DNA from: Plasticicumulans acidivorans
GTDB taxonomy: Bacteria > Pseudomonadota > Gammaproteobacteria > Competibacterales > Competibacteraceae
Assembly (NCBI RefSeq): GCF_003182095.1
Contig: NZ_QGTJ01000003.1
Span: forward strand, 443,481-507,480
DNA: 64,000 bases
Reading direction: 5' to 3'
Shown: positions 16,267 to 25,695 of the stretch, piece after piece
Position numbering within the stretch: the stretch's first letter is position 1
Layout: every line of letters begins with the position of its first letter
Notes under the pieces: model-generated
Told to the model about the DNA's origin: nothing
The model's input: the letters and a program-made list of their open reading frames with translations, nothing else
Databases searched by the model: none
Made by a program: the position numbers and the translations under genes

Positions 16267-17289
16267 TCAGCCGCTGAAACGGCGGCAGGCGGCAGGGCCG
16301 CGGCGCCAGAATTTCCACAGGTCGGCGGCAGCTACGCTGTACGTCTCACCGCCGGTATCGAGCGTCAGCCGCGTGAGCTGGCGACGGCCGAGTGCGGCGG
16401 CGAGCGGCGCGAACCAGTCACGCTCCAGCGCTTCAACGGCCAGCTGCCAGCCGCCGATATCCTCGCTGCCTTCGCAGTGGCGCAGCCCGTCGAGCACGAC
16501 GCAGACAGCGGCTTCGTCGCCGGCCGCCTCCTGCAATGCCTGCCAGGTGGCCGGCTGCGGATTGCAAGCGCTGGCGCTGCAGCGTGCCAGCCCGCGCGCC
16601 GTGATCTCGTCGGCGTACAGCGCGCACGCCGGCGCCTGCAAGGCATCCGGCTGCGCACCGGCCCCCCAGAACCACAGGCCGCTGACGATCGGCTGGCGCC
16701 GTCGTTCGCGCTCGATATTGGCCGGCTGGTCGTAGAACAGCATCTGCACCTCGGTGGCTCGTCCGTTCCAGACGCTGGCATCGTCGCCCACCGGCAGCAG
16801 CGTGCGGATGTCACGGCCGAGCGCGGCCGGCAGCGCGGTCGTCTGCATCCGGGGTGGCTGTCCGAGACGCAGATACCAGCGCGCCGGATGCGGCGTCAGC
16901 AGCTGCAGCCCTTCCGGGGCGTAGGTTCGGTCGAAGGCTTCGGCGAACTGGCGGGCTTCGATCGACTCGGGCTGCAGCACCGTGGCGTCGAGCAGACGCA
17001 CCCCGTGCAGATCAGCGATCAGATGCACCGGATCAGCCCGCATCCAGCAGGCAGCGTCGAGCCCATCGGCCCGCGCCGTCACCGCCGCCACTGGCGGCTC
17101 ACCGTCGCCCTGCCAGCCGAACAGGCGAAACAGCGCCCGTTCGAGCGAACCACTGCCCGCCGTCACCTGGCTGCGGCGCAGCAGCCGACGCAACGCCGGC
17201 GCGTGTGGCTGCGGCGGCTTGAGCAGACCGTCGGCCGTTTCCCAGACCGGCAGCAGCCCCGGGATCAGTAGCGTCAGCTGCATGCTCAT
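16267..17289 (-). CDS. Phosphoglycerate-mutase-like conserved protein (COG4255 type)
   Basis: A 340-residue cytoplasmic protein starting MQLTLLIPGLLP. Such proteins are often labelled cofactor-independent phosphoglycerate mutase or its regulator and commonly precede recJ in proteobacteria. I see a possible alkaline-phosphatase-fold pattern (WFWGAG and a late LDTGGETYSV segment) but not a complete metal-ligand set, so enzymatic activity is doubtful. The start ATG 17289 overlaps the stop of yigZ as ATGA, so translation is probably coupled. Function is unproven. Confidence 0.7.
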   Translation of the reverse strand: MSMQLTLLIPGLLPVWETADGLLKPPQPHAPALRRLLRRSQVTAGSGSLERALFRLFGWQGDGEPPVAAVTARADGLDAACWMRADPVHLIADLHGVRLLDATVLQPESIEARQFAEAFDRTYAPEGLQLLTPHPARWYLRLGQPPRMQTTALPAALGRDIRTLLPVGDDASVWNGRATEVQMLFYDQPANIERERRRQPIVSGLWFWGAGAQPDALQAPACALYADEITARGLARCSASACNPQPATWQALQEAAGDEAAVCVVLDGLRHCEGSEDIGGWQLAVEALERDWFAPLAAALGRRQLTRLTLDTGGETYSVAAADLWKFWRRGPAACRRFSG

Positions 17290-17885
17290 TGGTGCTCCGT
17301 CATTTCTTCCAGCCAGGTGATCCGCCCTTGCGTCAGATCATCGAGCCGTTCACGCAGTGCCGGCAGCGCCGCCTGCGCCAGACTGACGGTGAGCAGCGGG
17401 CGTTCGGCGTAGTCAACGGCATCGATGCGGGCGCCCTGCGCTTCGCAGGCACGACGCACACGGCTTTCCTGCGCGTGCTCGCAACTGAAACGCTGCTGCA
17501 CGCGGACGACGCATTCGACCAGCTCGGCATGCGCCAGCGCCTCCGACACCGCCTGCGAGTAGGCGCGCACCAGACCGCCGGCACCGAGCTTGACGCCGCC
17601 GAAATAGCGCACGACGACCGCGAGCACATTGCCGAGCTGCTTGTGCTGCAGCACGTTGAGGATCGGCCGCCCGGCGGTACCGCCGGGCTCGCCGTCGTCG
17701 TGAGCGCCGGAATCGGCACCGGCGAGCAGTGCCCAGCAGTAATGCGTCGCCGCCGGCCAGCGTTCACGGATGGCGGCCAGTGCCACCATCGCCGCCCGCC
17801 GCGAGTCCACCGGCTCGATGCAGGCGATGAAGCGGCTCTTGCGGATCTCGATTTCGTGCTCGAACGCACGCGTCGGGGTCAGCAT
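17286..17885 (-). CDS. yigZ: YigZ/IMPACT-family protein
   Basis: A 199-residue protein of the IMPACT/YigZ family (UPF0029). The conserved N-terminal block includes KSRFIA, HYCWALLAG, DDGEPGGTAGRPIL and VVRYFGGVKLGAGGLVRAYS, followed by a smaller ferredoxin-like C-terminal domain. Eukaryotic IMPACT regulates GCN2 signalling; the bacterial role is not settled. ATG 17885 is chosen over a TTG two codons upstream. It lies after hom on the same strand, separated by a GC-rich hairpin. Confidence 0.9.
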   Translation of the reverse strand: MLTPTRAFEHEIEIRKSRFIACIEPVDSRRAAMVALAAIRERWPAATHYCWALLAGADSGAHDDGEPGGTAGRPILNVLQHKQLGNVLAVVVRYFGGVKLGAGGLVRAYSQAVSEALAHAELVECVVRVQQRFSCEHAQESRVRRACEAQGARIDAVDYAERPLLTVSLAQAALPALRERLDDLTQGRITWLEEMTEHQ

Positions 17886-17891
17886 GATCAA

Positions 17892-17917
17892 CAGCGGCCG
17901 ACGCCGGCCGGCCGCTG
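17892..17917 (-). terminator. GC-rich hairpin between hom and yigZ
   Basis: CAGCGGCC (17892-17899) and GGCCGCTG (17910-17917) form a perfect 8-bp stem with a 10-base loop in the 39-bp gap between hom and yigZ. There is no T-tract, so it may weaken rather than end transcription, or protect the mRNA end. Confidence 0.35.
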
Positions 17918-17924
17918 CGCCGCC

Positions 17925-19238
17925 TCAGTTCGAGGCGAGGTGTTCGAGGCGGATGCGGGTGACGGCACCGGAGATGGTGTCGAGCGCCTCGATGCGCGCG
18001 ATCGCCGCGTTCATCTGCCGTTCCCGCACGCGCTGGGTGAGGATGATCACCGTCGCGTCCGGGCTGTCGGCCGGCGGCTCCTTCTGCAGGATCGCCTCGA
18101 TGCTGATGCCGGCATCGGCGAAGATGCGCGTTACCTCGGCCAGCACGCCAGGCTTGTCGGCGGCCTGCAGGCGCAGGTAATAGGCGGTCTCGATGGCCTC
18201 GACCGGCAGCACCGGCTTGTCGGACAGTGCATCCGGCTGGAAGGCCAGATGCGGCACCCGCGTGGCCGGCTCCGAACTCAGCGTGCGCACCACGTCGACG
18301 ATGTCGGCGATGACCGCCGAGGCGGTCGGCTCGGCGCCGGCGCCGGCGCCGTAATACAGCGTCGGGCCGACGGCATCACCCTTGACCAGCACGGCGTTCA
18401 TCACACCATCGACGTTGGCGATCAGCCGCCGCTCCGGGATCAGCGTCGGATGCACGCGCAGCTCGATGCCCTCATCCGTCGCGCGCGCAACGCCGAGGTG
18501 CTTGATGCGGTAGCCGAGCTCGCCGGCGTAGGCAACGTCCTCGCGCGTGATGCGGGTGATGCCCTCGGTGTAGACCTTGTCGAACTGCAGCGGGATGCCG
18601 AAAGCGATCGAGGCGAGGATCGTCAGCTTGTGCGCGGCATCGATGCCCTCAACGTCGAAGGTCGGATCGGCCTCGGCATAACCGAGCGCCTGTGCCTCGG
18701 CCAGCACGTCGGCGAAGTCGCGCCCTTTATCACGCATCTCGGTGAGGATGAAGTTGCCGGTGCCGTTGATGATGCCGGCCAGCCACTCGATGCGATTCGC
18801 CGCCAGCCCTTCGCGCAGCGCCTTGATGATCGGAATACCGCCGCCGACCGCCGCCTCGAAGGCCACCATCACGCCGTGCTCGCGGGCCGCAGTGAAGATC
18901 TCGTTGCCGTGACGGGCGATCAGCGCCTTGTTGGCGGTGACGACGTGCTTGCCGTTGGCGATCGCCTGCAGCACCAGCGTACGCGCCGGCTCGTAGCCGC
19001 CGATCAGCTCGATGACGATGGCGACCTCGGGATCGTTGACGACCTCGAAGGCATCCTCGGTGAGCTTCATGCCCGTCATGTCGGCCTTGGTCGAATCGAG
19101 GTTGCGGGCAGCCGCATGAGAAATCTCGATGCCGCGACCAGCCCGGCGGCTGATCTCCCCGGCATTGCGCCGCAGCACGTTAGCCGTGCCGCCACCGACC
19201 GTACCCAGACCCAACAGACCTACTTTGACGGGATTCAC
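17925..19238 (-). CDS. hom: Homoserine dehydrogenase
   Basis: A 437-residue monofunctional homoserine dehydrogenase. It reduces aspartate semialdehyde to homoserine for threonine, methionine and isoleucine synthesis. The Rossmann motif GLLGLGTVGGGT lies at residues 8-19. The catalytic domain contains NGTGNFILTEM and EADPTFDVEGIDAAHK. A C-terminal ACT domain (about 355-437) for threonine feedback begins near YYLRLQAADKPGVLAEV. The start is GTG 19238, with AGGT about 8 bases upstream. It lies 27 bp after alaC on the same strand, so the two are likely co-transcribed. thrC is not next to it. Confidence 0.96.
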   Translation of the reverse strand: MNPVKVGLLGLGTVGGGTANVLRRNAGEISRRAGRGIEISHAAARNLDSTKADMTGMKLTEDAFEVVNDPEVAIVIELIGGYEPARTLVLQAIANGKHVVTANKALIARHGNEIFTAAREHGVMVAFEAAVGGGIPIIKALREGLAANRIEWLAGIINGTGNFILTEMRDKGRDFADVLAEAQALGYAEADPTFDVEGIDAAHKLTILASIAFGIPLQFDKVYTEGITRITREDVAYAGELGYRIKHLGVARATDEGIELRVHPTLIPERRLIANVDGVMNAVLVKGDAVGPTLYYGAGAGAEPTASAVIADIVDVVRTLSSEPATRVPHLAFQPDALSDKPVLPVEAIETAYYLRLQAADKPGVLAEVTRIFADAGISIEAILQKEPPADSPDATVIILTQRVRERQMNAAIARIEALDTISGAVTRIRLEHLASN

Positions 19239-19265
19239 CGTGCGTACCTCAGAAATGGAATCGAA

Positions 19266-20450
19266 TCAGACTTTGCTGTCTTTGCGGAACATGTCACGAA
19301 TACCGCGAATCGCCTGGCGCGTGCGGTGCTCGTTCTCGATCAGGCCGAAACGGACGTGATCGTCGCCGTACTGGCCGAAGCCAATGCCCGGCGCAACGGC
19401 AACGTGGGCATCGTTGATCAGCTTTTTCGAGAATTCGAGCGAGCCCATCGCCTGATACTGCGGCGGAATCTTCGCCCAGACGAACATCGTCGCCCTGGGC
19501 TTCTCGACCGCCCAGCCGATCGCGTTGAGGCCGTCGCAGAGGACGTCGCGGCGGACACGATAGGTTTCGCAGATCTCGGCGACGCACTCCTGCGGCCCTT
19601 CCAGCGCGGTGATCGCCGCCACCTGGATCGGCGTGAACGTGCCGTAGTCCATGTATGACTTCATGCGCGCCAGCGCACCGACCAGCGTCGGGTTGCCGCA
19701 CATGAAACCGACGCGCCAGCCGGGCATGTTGTACGACTTCGACAGCGTGAAGAACTCGACGGCAACGTCCTTGGCGCCGGGCACCTGCAGGATCGACGGT
19801 GCGACGTAGCCATCGAACGAGATGTCGGCATAGGCCAGGTCGTGCACCACCCAGATGCCGTGCTCGCGGGCAACCGCGACGATGCGCTCGAAGAACTCCA
19901 GCTCGACACACTGCGTGGTCGGGTTCGCCGGGAAGTTCAGCACCAGCATCTTCGGCTTCGGCCAGGACTCGCGGATCGCCTTTTCCAGCTCCACGAAGAA
20001 ATCGACCCCCGGCACCAGTGGCACGTGACGCACGTCGGCACCGGCGATGACGAAGCCGTAGGGATGGATCGGGTAGGCCGGATTCGGCACCAGCACCGTA
20101 TCGCCCGGCCCCATCGTCGCCAGCGCCAGATGCGCCAGTCCTTCTTTCGAGCCGATGGTGACGATGGCTTCGCTTTCCCAGTCGAGCTCGACTTCGAAGC
20201 GGCGTTTGTACCAGCCACAGATGGCCTTGCGCAGGCGGGGAATGCCCTTCGACACCGAATAGCGGTGTGTGTCGCCACGCTGAGCCGCCTCAAGCAGCTT
20301 GTCGACGATATGCTGCGGCGTCGGCCGGTCCGGATTGCCCATGCCGAAATCGATGATGTCCTCGCCCCGCGCTCGTGCCTTGGCTTTCAACTCGTTGACG
20401 ATGTTGAAAACGTATGGCGGTAAACGGCTGATGCGCTGGAATTCGACGTT
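19266..20450 (-). CDS. alaC: Alanine transaminase, AlaC type
   Basis: A 394-residue class I/II PLP-dependent aminotransferase closely resembling AlaC, which makes alanine from pyruvate and glutamate. The N-terminus ([28 protein letters not shown]) is diagnostic of the group. The PLP lysine lies in [16 protein letters not shown], and NFPANPTTQ and [11 protein letters not shown] carry the substrate-binding Asn and Arg. I take GTG 20450 as start because the protein then aligns with AlaC. Another in-frame GTG at 20510 would add 20 residues. It heads a transcript with hom. Confidence 0.88.
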   Translation of the reverse strand, partial: NVEFQRISRLPPYVFNIVNELKAKARARGEDIIDFGMGNPDRPTPQHIVDKLLEAAQRGDTHRYSVSKGIPRLRKAICGWYKRRFEVELDWESEAIVTIGSKEGLAHLALATMGPGDTVLVPNPAYPIHPYGFVIAGADVRHVPLVPGVDFFVELEKAIRESWPKPKMLVLNFPANPTTQCVELEFFERIVAVAREHGIWVVHDLAYADISFDGYVAPSILQVPGAKDVAVEFFTLSKSYNMPGWRVGFMCGNPTLVGALARMKSYMDYGTFTPIQVAAITALEGPQECVAEICETYRVRRDVLCDGLNAIGWAVEKPRATMFVWAKIPPQYQAMGSLEFSKKLINDAHVAVAPGIGFGQYGDDHVRFGLIENEHRTRQAIRGIRDMFRKDSKV

Positions 20451-20620
20451 CACGGCGGCTGACTTCGCTCTCGGTTGGATCGTCGGCAAAAACGACAAGG
20501 GCGGAAACACTAAAGGCGTGGCTGAGGGCTGTCAAATAAGCGCTTCCCGGCACTGCACGTGCCTGCATGCGCCGCCGGGGAACCCTGCCGTCGTGCCGTC
20601 ATCGCATGGTCATGCACCGG

Positions 20621-20626
20621 TATAAT
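20621..20626 (+). promoter_or_regulatory. -10 box for the Mth938-like gene
   Basis: A perfect TATAAT occurs 30 bp before the ATG at 20656. No good -35 match lies at the right distance (GTCATC at 17 bp), so it may need an activator or be weak. A GAGGA ribosome binding site follows close to the start codon. Confidence 0.5.
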
Positions 20627-20655
20627 CACCGCCATACCGCTCCGAGGAATCCGCC

Positions 20656-21030
20656 ATGCGTCTCGCACTCGACTTCGATGATCAGGTCAACTTGATCCGC
20701 GCCTATGGCGACGGGCACGTGATCATCAACGCGGATACGCGGCTGGAGCGCAGCTTCATCCTGGCGCCGACCCGGCTGCAGGAGCACTGGCAGCCGCAGA
20801 GCTTCGACGAGCTGGCGGCCGAGCATTTTGCCGGGCTGCTGGATTTCAAACCGGAAATGGTTCTGCTCGGCACCGGTGCCCGCCAGCGCTTTCCGCACCC
20901 GAGCCTGATCCGGCCACTGCTCGAAGCCGGTATCGCCGTCGAGTCCATGGACACCGCCGCCGCCTGCCGCACCTACAACATCGTCGTCGCGGAAGGCCGC
21001 ACCGTGATCGCGGCGCTGCTGATGATCTGA
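20656..21030 (+). CDS. Mth938-like (DUF498/Xcc1710) domain protein
   Basis: A 124-residue single-domain protein of the Mth938/NDUFAF3-like fold. The family pattern is visible: SFILAPTRL near residues 33-41, PEMVLLGTGARQRFP in the middle, and VESMDTAAACRTYNIVVAEGR near the end. Mitochondrial relatives assist complex I assembly. The bacterial function is unknown. It has its own TATAAT and is divergent from alaC, convergent with rpoS. Confidence 0.88.
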   Translation: MRLALDFDDQVNLIRAYGDGHVIINADTRLERSFILAPTRLQEHWQPQSFDELAAEHFAGLLDFKPEMVLLGTGARQRFPHPSLIRPLLEAGIAVESMDTAAACRTYNIVVAEGRTVIAALLMI

Positions 21031-21041
21031 GCGCGCCACAC

Positions 21042-21067
21042 AAAAAACGCGGCGGAAATCCGCCGCG
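21042..21067 (-). terminator. Rho-independent terminator of rpoS
   Basis: On the minus strand the stem CGCGGCGGA/TCCGCCGCG (21067-21048) is followed by six T residues (complement of 21042-21047). It lies about 30 bp after the rpoS stop. On the plus strand no T run follows, so it mainly stops rpoS transcription. Confidence 0.85.
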
Positions 21068-21096
21068 TCGTTCAGCGCGCTCCCTCAAAGGCGACC

Positions 21097-22155
21097 TCAG
21101 TTGTTCAGCACGTCCTCGGAAAAGCCTTCGGATTCGAGCACCTTGCGCAGGCGGCGCAGGGCATCGATCTGGATCTGGCGCACACGCTCACGCGTCACGC
21201 CGATCTCATTGCCGACTTCTTCAAGTGTTGCCCGCTCCTTGCCGCCGAGGCCGAAGCGACGTTCAACGACGATGCGCTGCTTGTCGCTCAGCTGGCAGAG
21301 CCAGTTTTCGAGCTTCTCGTTGAGGTCGCTGTCCTGCAGTACCTGGAACGGATCGGGGTTGTTTTCGTCCGGGATCGCGTCGAGCAGAAAGCGATCCTCG
21401 TCCTTGCCGATCGGCGTGTCGACCGACGCAACCCGCTCATTGAGGCCGAGCATGCGCTTGACCTCGCTGACCGGCTTGTCCATCGCCTGGGCGATTTCCT
21501 CGGCCGTCGGTTCATGGTCGAGGGTCTGCGCCAGACGCCTCGCGGTACGCAGGTAAACGTTGATTTCCTTGATGATGTGGATCGGCAGCCGAATCGTGCG
21601 CGTTTGATTCATGATCGCGCGCTCGATCGTCTGGCGAATCCACCAGGTGGCATAGGTCGAGAAGCGGAATCCGCGCTCTGGATCAAATTTCTCGACCGCA
21701 TGGATCAGACCGAGATTGCCCTCCTCGATCAGATCGAGCAGTGACAAGCCGCGATTCATGTAACGGCGCGAGATTTTGACCACCAGACGCAGATTGCTTT
21801 CGATCATGCGCTTGCGCGAGGCTTCACAGCCACGTAGCGCTTTGCGCGAGAAATAAACTTCCTCCTCGGCGCTCAGCAGTGGCGAGAAGCCGATCTCGCC
21901 CAGATACATCCGTGTTGCATCAAGCTCCTCCTGGCTGAAGTCCTTGCCATAGAGGGGCGTCTTGCCCCGGGTACGTGCCCCCTCGACGATTTCGGCATCG
22001 TCTTCGGAGGACGCATCGCCCAGCACGCTAACGACTTCCTCGTCGACCGCGGCGTCTTCCTCGTCCAGCAGTTCTTCCTCTTCCTCCTCCAGAGCCGAGA
22101 CGAGTTCCGCTTCATCCGGTAACTCGACGACCTGGGTGCTGCTTCGGCGCGACAT
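21097..22155 (-). CDS. rpoS: RNA polymerase sigma factor RpoS (sigma-38)
   Basis: A 352-residue stationary-phase and general-stress sigma factor. It has a long acidic N-terminus (runs of Glu at about 23-40), region 1.2 ([21 protein letters not shown]), and region 2 ([30 protein letters not shown], then [15 protein letters not shown]). Region 3 follows ([11 protein letters not shown]), then region 4 with the -35-binding helix ([20 protein letters not shown]). The absence of a full sigma region 1.1 and the position next to nlpD identify RpoS rather than RpoD. GAGGAGG lies 5 bases before ATG 22155. As in other gammaproteobacteria, a promoter inside nlpD may drive it. Confidence 0.97.
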   Translation of the reverse strand: MSRRSSTQVVELPDEAELVSALEEEEEELLDEEDAAVDEEVVSVLGDASSEDDAEIVEGARTRGKTPLYGKDFSQEELDATRMYLGEIGFSPLLSAEEEVYFSRKALRGCEASRKRMIESNLRLVVKISRRYMNRGLSLLDLIEEGNLGLIHAVEKFDPERGFRFSTYATWWIRQTIERAIMNQTRTIRLPIHIIKEINVYLRTARRLAQTLDHEPTAEEIAQAMDKPVSEVKRMLGLNERVASVDTPIGKDEDRFLLDAIPDENNPDPFQVLQDSDLNEKLENWLCQLSDKQRIVVERRFGLGGKERATLEEVGNEIGVTRERVRQIQIDALRRLRKVLESEGFSEDVLNN

Positions 22156-22263
22156 GGCGACCTCCTCAGCGTCTTCGGTGGTAGATCAGCGGGTTAGGGA
22201 AATCTCTTCCCTGGGCCGGCTGCGCGCGCGGGGGCTTCTATGTGGCCCCTCGTCGCATGTCGA

Positions 22264-23082
22264 TCAGCCCTGCAGGAAACGCAGGGGATCGACAGGTTTT
22301 CCATTCTGGCGGATCTCGAAGTGCAGTGCCGGACGATTCTCCGGGCTGTTGCCAACTTCTCCTATCGGTTGTCCGGCGCTCACCCTATCGCCTTCATTCG
22401 AAAGGATTTTACCGAGAAAACCGTAGGCACTGAGTAGAGATTCAGAATGTTTGACGATGATAAGGCGGCCATATCCGGGAAGTCCACTGCCGCTGTAGAC
22501 GATCTCGCCGCCACGGCTCGCCGTGACCGTCGTGCCGAGTGTCGCCGCAATCTGAATCCCCTTGCGTCCGGGCTGGTCCGGCTGGAAACCCCGGATCACC
22601 CGGCCACGCACCGGCCAGACCCAGCCCCGCCCCGACAGCGTCGGCGCGGTATCGCGACTGGGGGCCGTGGAAGTGCCATCGGCAGTCGCCACGCGCTCGG
22701 CGGCGGGTGGTTCCACCCGCCGCGGGCGCGAACGTGGTGTGTCATTGTGAGGCGTCGTGCTGGCAACCGCGTTGCGCGGCGGGCTGCCCGTATCCGTGGC
22801 AGGCGCGACGTCGTTGGTATCGACGGCATCGTCACCCAGCAACAAGCGCTGACCGACAAGAATACGGTTGGGATCGGCAAGATTGTTGATACGGACCAGT
22901 TCGCGCATGTCGACACCGTAACGCCATGCGATCGAATAGAGTGTGTCACCACGCACAACCACGTACTCATGCGGCCGCAGGCCATAACCGGTCGTGCACC
23001 CCGCCAACACGGCGCCGCACAGCGCCAGCCAATGCAGATAACGACGTGACATCGTCTTTCCAGAAGTTGCTTCGCGTCTCAT
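22264..23082 (-). CDS. nlpD: NlpD: LysM-LytM lipoprotein, amidase activator
   Basis: A 272-residue outer-membrane lipoprotein that activates the cell-division amidase AmiC. It has a signal with lipobox LAGC (Cys29), a LysM peptidoglycan-binding domain (about 37-82: VVRGDTLYSIAWRYGV, ILVGQRLLL) and a low-complexity linker. The C-terminal M23/LytM domain runs from about 150 to the end. The M23 metal ligands are lost: the HxxxD site reads KGIQI and the HxH site reads ALHFEIR. The protein should therefore regulate rather than cut. ATG 23082 overlaps the pcm stop as ATGA; an ATG at 23052 would give a shorter signal peptide and is possible. Confidence 0.93.
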   Translation of the reverse strand: MRREATSGKTMSRRYLHWLALCGAVLAGCTTGYGLRPHEYVVVRGDTLYSIAWRYGVDMRELVRINNLADPNRILVGQRLLLGDDAVDTNDVAPATDTGSPPRNAVASTTPHNDTPRSRPRRVEPPAAERVATADGTSTAPSRDTAPTLSGRGWVWPVRGRVIRGFQPDQPGRKGIQIAATLGTTVTASRGGEIVYSGSGLPGYGRLIIVKHSESLLSAYGFLGKILSNEGDRVSAGQPIGEVGNSPENRPALHFEIRQNGKPVDPLRFLQG

Positions 23083-23750
23083 TGCACCCCCGCGAGCAGG
23101 GGCACGAACGTCACCGCACCAAGATTGCGGGTCTCGAAACCGATCGCCTTGCGCTCGATGCACACCAGCTGCTGGATGCCCGGCGGACCGATCGGTGCGA
23201 TCAGGCGGCCGCCGATCGTCAGCTGCGTCAGCAGGGCCTGCGGCACCTCGCCGCCGGCGGCAGTCACCAGTATCGCATCGAAAGGACCGTACTCCGGCCA
23301 GCCGAGCATACCGTCATCATGTTTCAGGCGGACGTTGCGCAGACCCAGCGACGCCAGCAGGCTGCGCGCGCGCTCGGCAAGCCGCTCCAGACGCTCCACG
23401 CTCCAGACACGCTGTACTAGCGATGCCAGTACGGCAGCCTGATAACCGGAGCCGGTACCGACCTCCAGCACCCGCTCCAGGGGCAGCGAGCGCCCCTCGA
23501 TCGCGGCCTGCGTCATCAGCGCGACGATATAAGGCTGCGAAATCGTCTGCCCGAAACCGATCGGTAACGGCATGTTCTCATAGGCACGGCTGGCCAGGGC
23601 CTCTTCGACGAACAAGTGCCGGGGCATGCTGCCGATCACCGCCAGCACCGACTCGTGCGTGATGCCCATCTCGCGCAGTCGCGCCAGCAGGCGCGTGCGC
23701 GTGCGCGCCGAGGTCATCCCGATACCATGAATAGCCTGCGAGTCACTCAC
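23079..23750 (-). CDS. pcm: Protein-L-isoaspartate O-methyltransferase
   Basis: A 223-residue SAM-dependent repair enzyme that methylates isoaspartyl residues so that damaged proteins can revert. Visible marks are [25 protein letters not shown] and the SAM-binding loop [16 protein letters not shown] (about 92-107), followed by [11 protein letters not shown] and [11 protein letters not shown]. It overlaps surE (upstream) and nlpD (downstream) by ATGA on both sides. This gives a tightly coupled surE-pcm-nlpD unit, the usual order before rpoS. Confidence 0.96.
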   Translation of the reverse strand: MSDSQAIHGIGMTSARTRTRLLARLREMGITHESVLAVIGSMPRHLFVEEALASRAYENMPLPIGFGQTISQPYIVALMTQAAIEGRSLPLERVLEVGTGSGYQAAVLASLVQRVWSVERLERLAERARSLLASLGLRNVRLKHDDGMLGWPEYGPFDAILVTAAGGEVPQALLTQLTIGGRLIAPIGPPGIQQLVCIERKAIGFETRNLGAVTFVPLLAGVQ

Positions 23751-24496
23751 GGCGTATCGAGCCAGCGTGCCACCGTATCCAGTGCGGTGTAGCGAGTCAG
23801 ATCGACGTGGATCGGTGTCACCGACACGCAGCCTTCACGCACGGCGTGAAAATCGGTGCCGGGCCCGGCGTCAGCTTCGGCGCCAGCGCCGCCGATCCAC
23901 CAGATCGGCCGTCCGCGCGGGTCGGTCTGCCGCACCACCGGCTCGGCTTTGTGGCGATGGCCGAGGCGCGTCACCTGAAAGCCGCGGATGGCCTCCCACG
24001 GCAGATCCGGCACGTTGACGTTGAGAATGGTATCGGCCGGCAGCGGATTGAGCCGCAGTCGACGCACCAGCTCCACGGCCACCCGGGCCGCGGTGTCCAG
24101 ATGCTGCGGATCGTAGGAACACAGCGACATGGCCAGCGCCGGCAGACCGAGAAAACGCCCCTCCATCGCCGCCGCGACGGTACCGGAATAAATGACGTCA
24201 TCGCCCATATTGGCGCCGGCATTGATACCGGAAACGACCATGTCCGGTTCTTGATCGAGCAGACCGGTCAGCGCGATGTGCACGCAGTCGGTCGGTGTAC
24301 CGTCGACACTGGTGAAACCGTCGGCATGCTGCATCAGGCTTAGCGGCAGGCGCAGCGTCAGCGAGTTGCTGGCACCGGAGCGATCGCGATCGGGAGCCAC
24401 CACGGTCACTTCGGCAAATTCCTTCAGGGCTGCAGCCAGCGTGCGTATTCCCGGGGCCAGGTACCCATCATCATTACTGACCAGTATCCTCATCAT
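23747..24496 (-). CDS. surE: 5'/3'-nucleotidase SurE
   Basis: A 249-residue metal-dependent nucleotidase that removes phosphate from nucleoside 5'- and 3'-monophosphates and supports survival in stationary phase. The N-terminal ligand site [14 protein letters not shown] is intact, followed by [10 protein letters not shown] and the [22 protein letters not shown] block. The start is ATG 24496 or the adjacent ATG 24493; an upstream start is rejected because E. coli SurE begins at the same point. It heads the surE-pcm-nlpD(-rpoS) unit. Confidence 0.96.
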   Translation of the reverse strand: MMRILVSNDDGYLAPGIRTLAAALKEFAEVTVVAPDRDRSGASNSLTLRLPLSLMQHADGFTSVDGTPTDCVHIALTGLLDQEPDMVVSGINAGANMGDDVIYSGTVAAAMEGRFLGLPALAMSLCSYDPQHLDTAARVAVELVRRLRLNPLPADTILNVNVPDLPWEAIRGFQVTRLGHRHKAEPVVRQTDPRGRPIWWIGGAGAEADAGPGTDFHAVREGCVSVTPIHVDLTRYTALDTVARWLDTP

Positions 24497-24527
24497 GTCC
24501 GCCGGCGCCGCTGTGCTGAAACGCGGT

Positions 24528-24557
24528 ATCAAAACCACATCGAACCTGCAAAGTCAA
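24528..24557 (-). promoter_or_regulatory. Candidate promoter of the surE-pcm-nlpD unit
   Basis: On the minus strand TTGACT (24557-24552), an 18-bp spacer and TTTGAT (24533-24528) lie upstream of surE. The -35 box is strong and the -10 box matches at 4 of 6 positions. Confidence 0.4.
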
Positions 24558-24593
24558 AACAGGCACCTCTTTCAAATCCGCGACACCGCTGCC

Positions 24594-25136
24594 ATGAGTG
24601 CATCCGACGAACACACTGACGGAGCGAGCCGGGAATTCCGCCAGGCCATCGGCGAGATCGAACCGATCCGCTCCGACACGGTGGAACCGTGGCGGCCGCC
24701 ACGACCGCCGATCCCGCTGCAGAGTCTCGCCGACGACAAGCAGGTGCTGCGCGATATGGTGTCGGACTACTTCGAACCGGCCGACATCGAAACCGGCGAG
24801 CACCTGAGTTACTGCCGCGATGGCGTGCAGACCGGCGTGCTGCGCAAGCTGCGCCGCGGTCAGTACCCGCCCGGCGCCCAGCTCGATCTGCACGGCCTGT
24901 ACTGGGCCGAAGCGCGGGAAAGCGTGCACCTGTTCCTGCAGATGGTACGCCGTGAGCGCGTGCACTGCGTGCGCATCGTCCACGGCAAGGGCAACCGCTC
25001 CCATCACCGCGGCCCGGTGCTGAAGCAGAAACTCAACCGTTACCTGCGCCTGCGCGACGACGTACTCGCCTTCTGCTCGGCCCGCGCGCACGACGGCGGT
25101 ACCGGCGCGCTGTACGTGCTGCTGCGCAGCCTTTGA
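24594..25136 (+). CDS. Smr-domain protein (SmrA/SmrB-like)
   Basis: A 180-residue protein with a C-terminal Smr domain (about 95-178). The two core motifs are present, LDLHGLYWAEARESV and RIVHGKGNRS. Smr proteins are nucleases; bacterial SmrB cuts mRNA at collided ribosomes. The conserved DLHG and HGKG residues needed for nuclease activity in the family are kept. The N-terminal part (residues 1-90) is charged and fits the YdaL/SmrB arrangement. It is divergent from surE. Confidence 0.88.
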   Translation: MSASDEHTDGASREFRQAIGEIEPIRSDTVEPWRPPRPPIPLQSLADDKQVLRDMVSDYFEPADIETGEHLSYCRDGVQTGVLRKLRRGQYPPGAQLDLHGLYWAEARESVHLFLQMVRRERVHCVRIVHGKGNRSHHRGPVLKQKLNRYLRLRDDVLAFCSARAHDGGTGALYVLLRSL

Positions 25137-25155
25137 ACCCCGAGGTCAAATCCCG

Positions 25156-25626
25156 ATGCCGCAGGCCTTCGATACCACGCTGATCGCCACCCTGATCGGC
25201 GCTGCCCGCCACAGTGCCCGCCGGCGCATGAACCACAACTTTCACACCGCGCTCGACGCGCCCTGCCAGCGCCTGCTGATCGCCATCGAGCCGGACTCCT
25301 ACGTCGCCCCTCACCGCCATCTCGATCCGCAGAAAGCCGAAAGCCTGCTGCTGGTGCGCGGCACGCTCGGCGCCGTGTTCTTCAGCGATGACGGCCAGAT
25401 CAGCACGACGCTGAAACTGTCCGCCGCGGGTGAATGCTGCGGCGTCGACATCCCGGCCGGCGAGTATCACAGCGTCATCGCCCTCGAACCCGGGACGGTG
25501 TTCTTCGAAAGCAAGGCCGGCCCTTATCGTCCGGTCGATCCTGCCGAATTCGCCGCGTGGGCCCCGCGCGAAGGCGACGCCGGAGCCTCCGCCTTCCGCG
25601 AGCAGCTGCGCGCCCTGTTCCGCTGA
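25156..25626 (+). CDS. WbuC-family cupin-fold metalloprotein
   Basis: A 156-residue cupin protein of the WbuC family. The N-terminal RRRMNHNFH block is the family signature, and HRHLDPQKAESLLLVRGTLG supplies the cupin metal ligands (two His and a Glu). A second cupin motif (GEYHSVIALEPG) carries a further His. WbuC is often encoded beside O-antigen genes, but no such genes are near here. The reaction is unknown. It follows the Smr gene by 19 bp and is probably co-transcribed. Confidence 0.85.
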   Translation: MPQAFDTTLIATLIGAARHSARRRMNHNFHTALDAPCQRLLIAIEPDSYVAPHRHLDPQKAESLLLVRGTLGAVFFSDDGQISTTLKLSAAGECCGVDIPAGEYHSVIALEPGTVFFESKAGPYRPVDPAEFAAWAPREGDAGASAFREQLRALFR

Positions 25627-25695
25627 GGCTCACGCATCCGCTGCGGCCCCCCCTGCGTATCGCTACACAGACCACCGCCGACAGGGGGAGCCGGC

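Noticed and set aside
14722-17271. An 849-residue plus-strand frame opposite recJ and the mutase-like gene
   Set aside because: Same reasons: mirror of codon-biased genes, Arg/Gln/Ala-rich, no family features.
17289-19658. A 789-residue plus-strand frame opposite yigZ and hom
   Set aside because: Antisense shadow; hom and yigZ are unmistakable on the minus strand.
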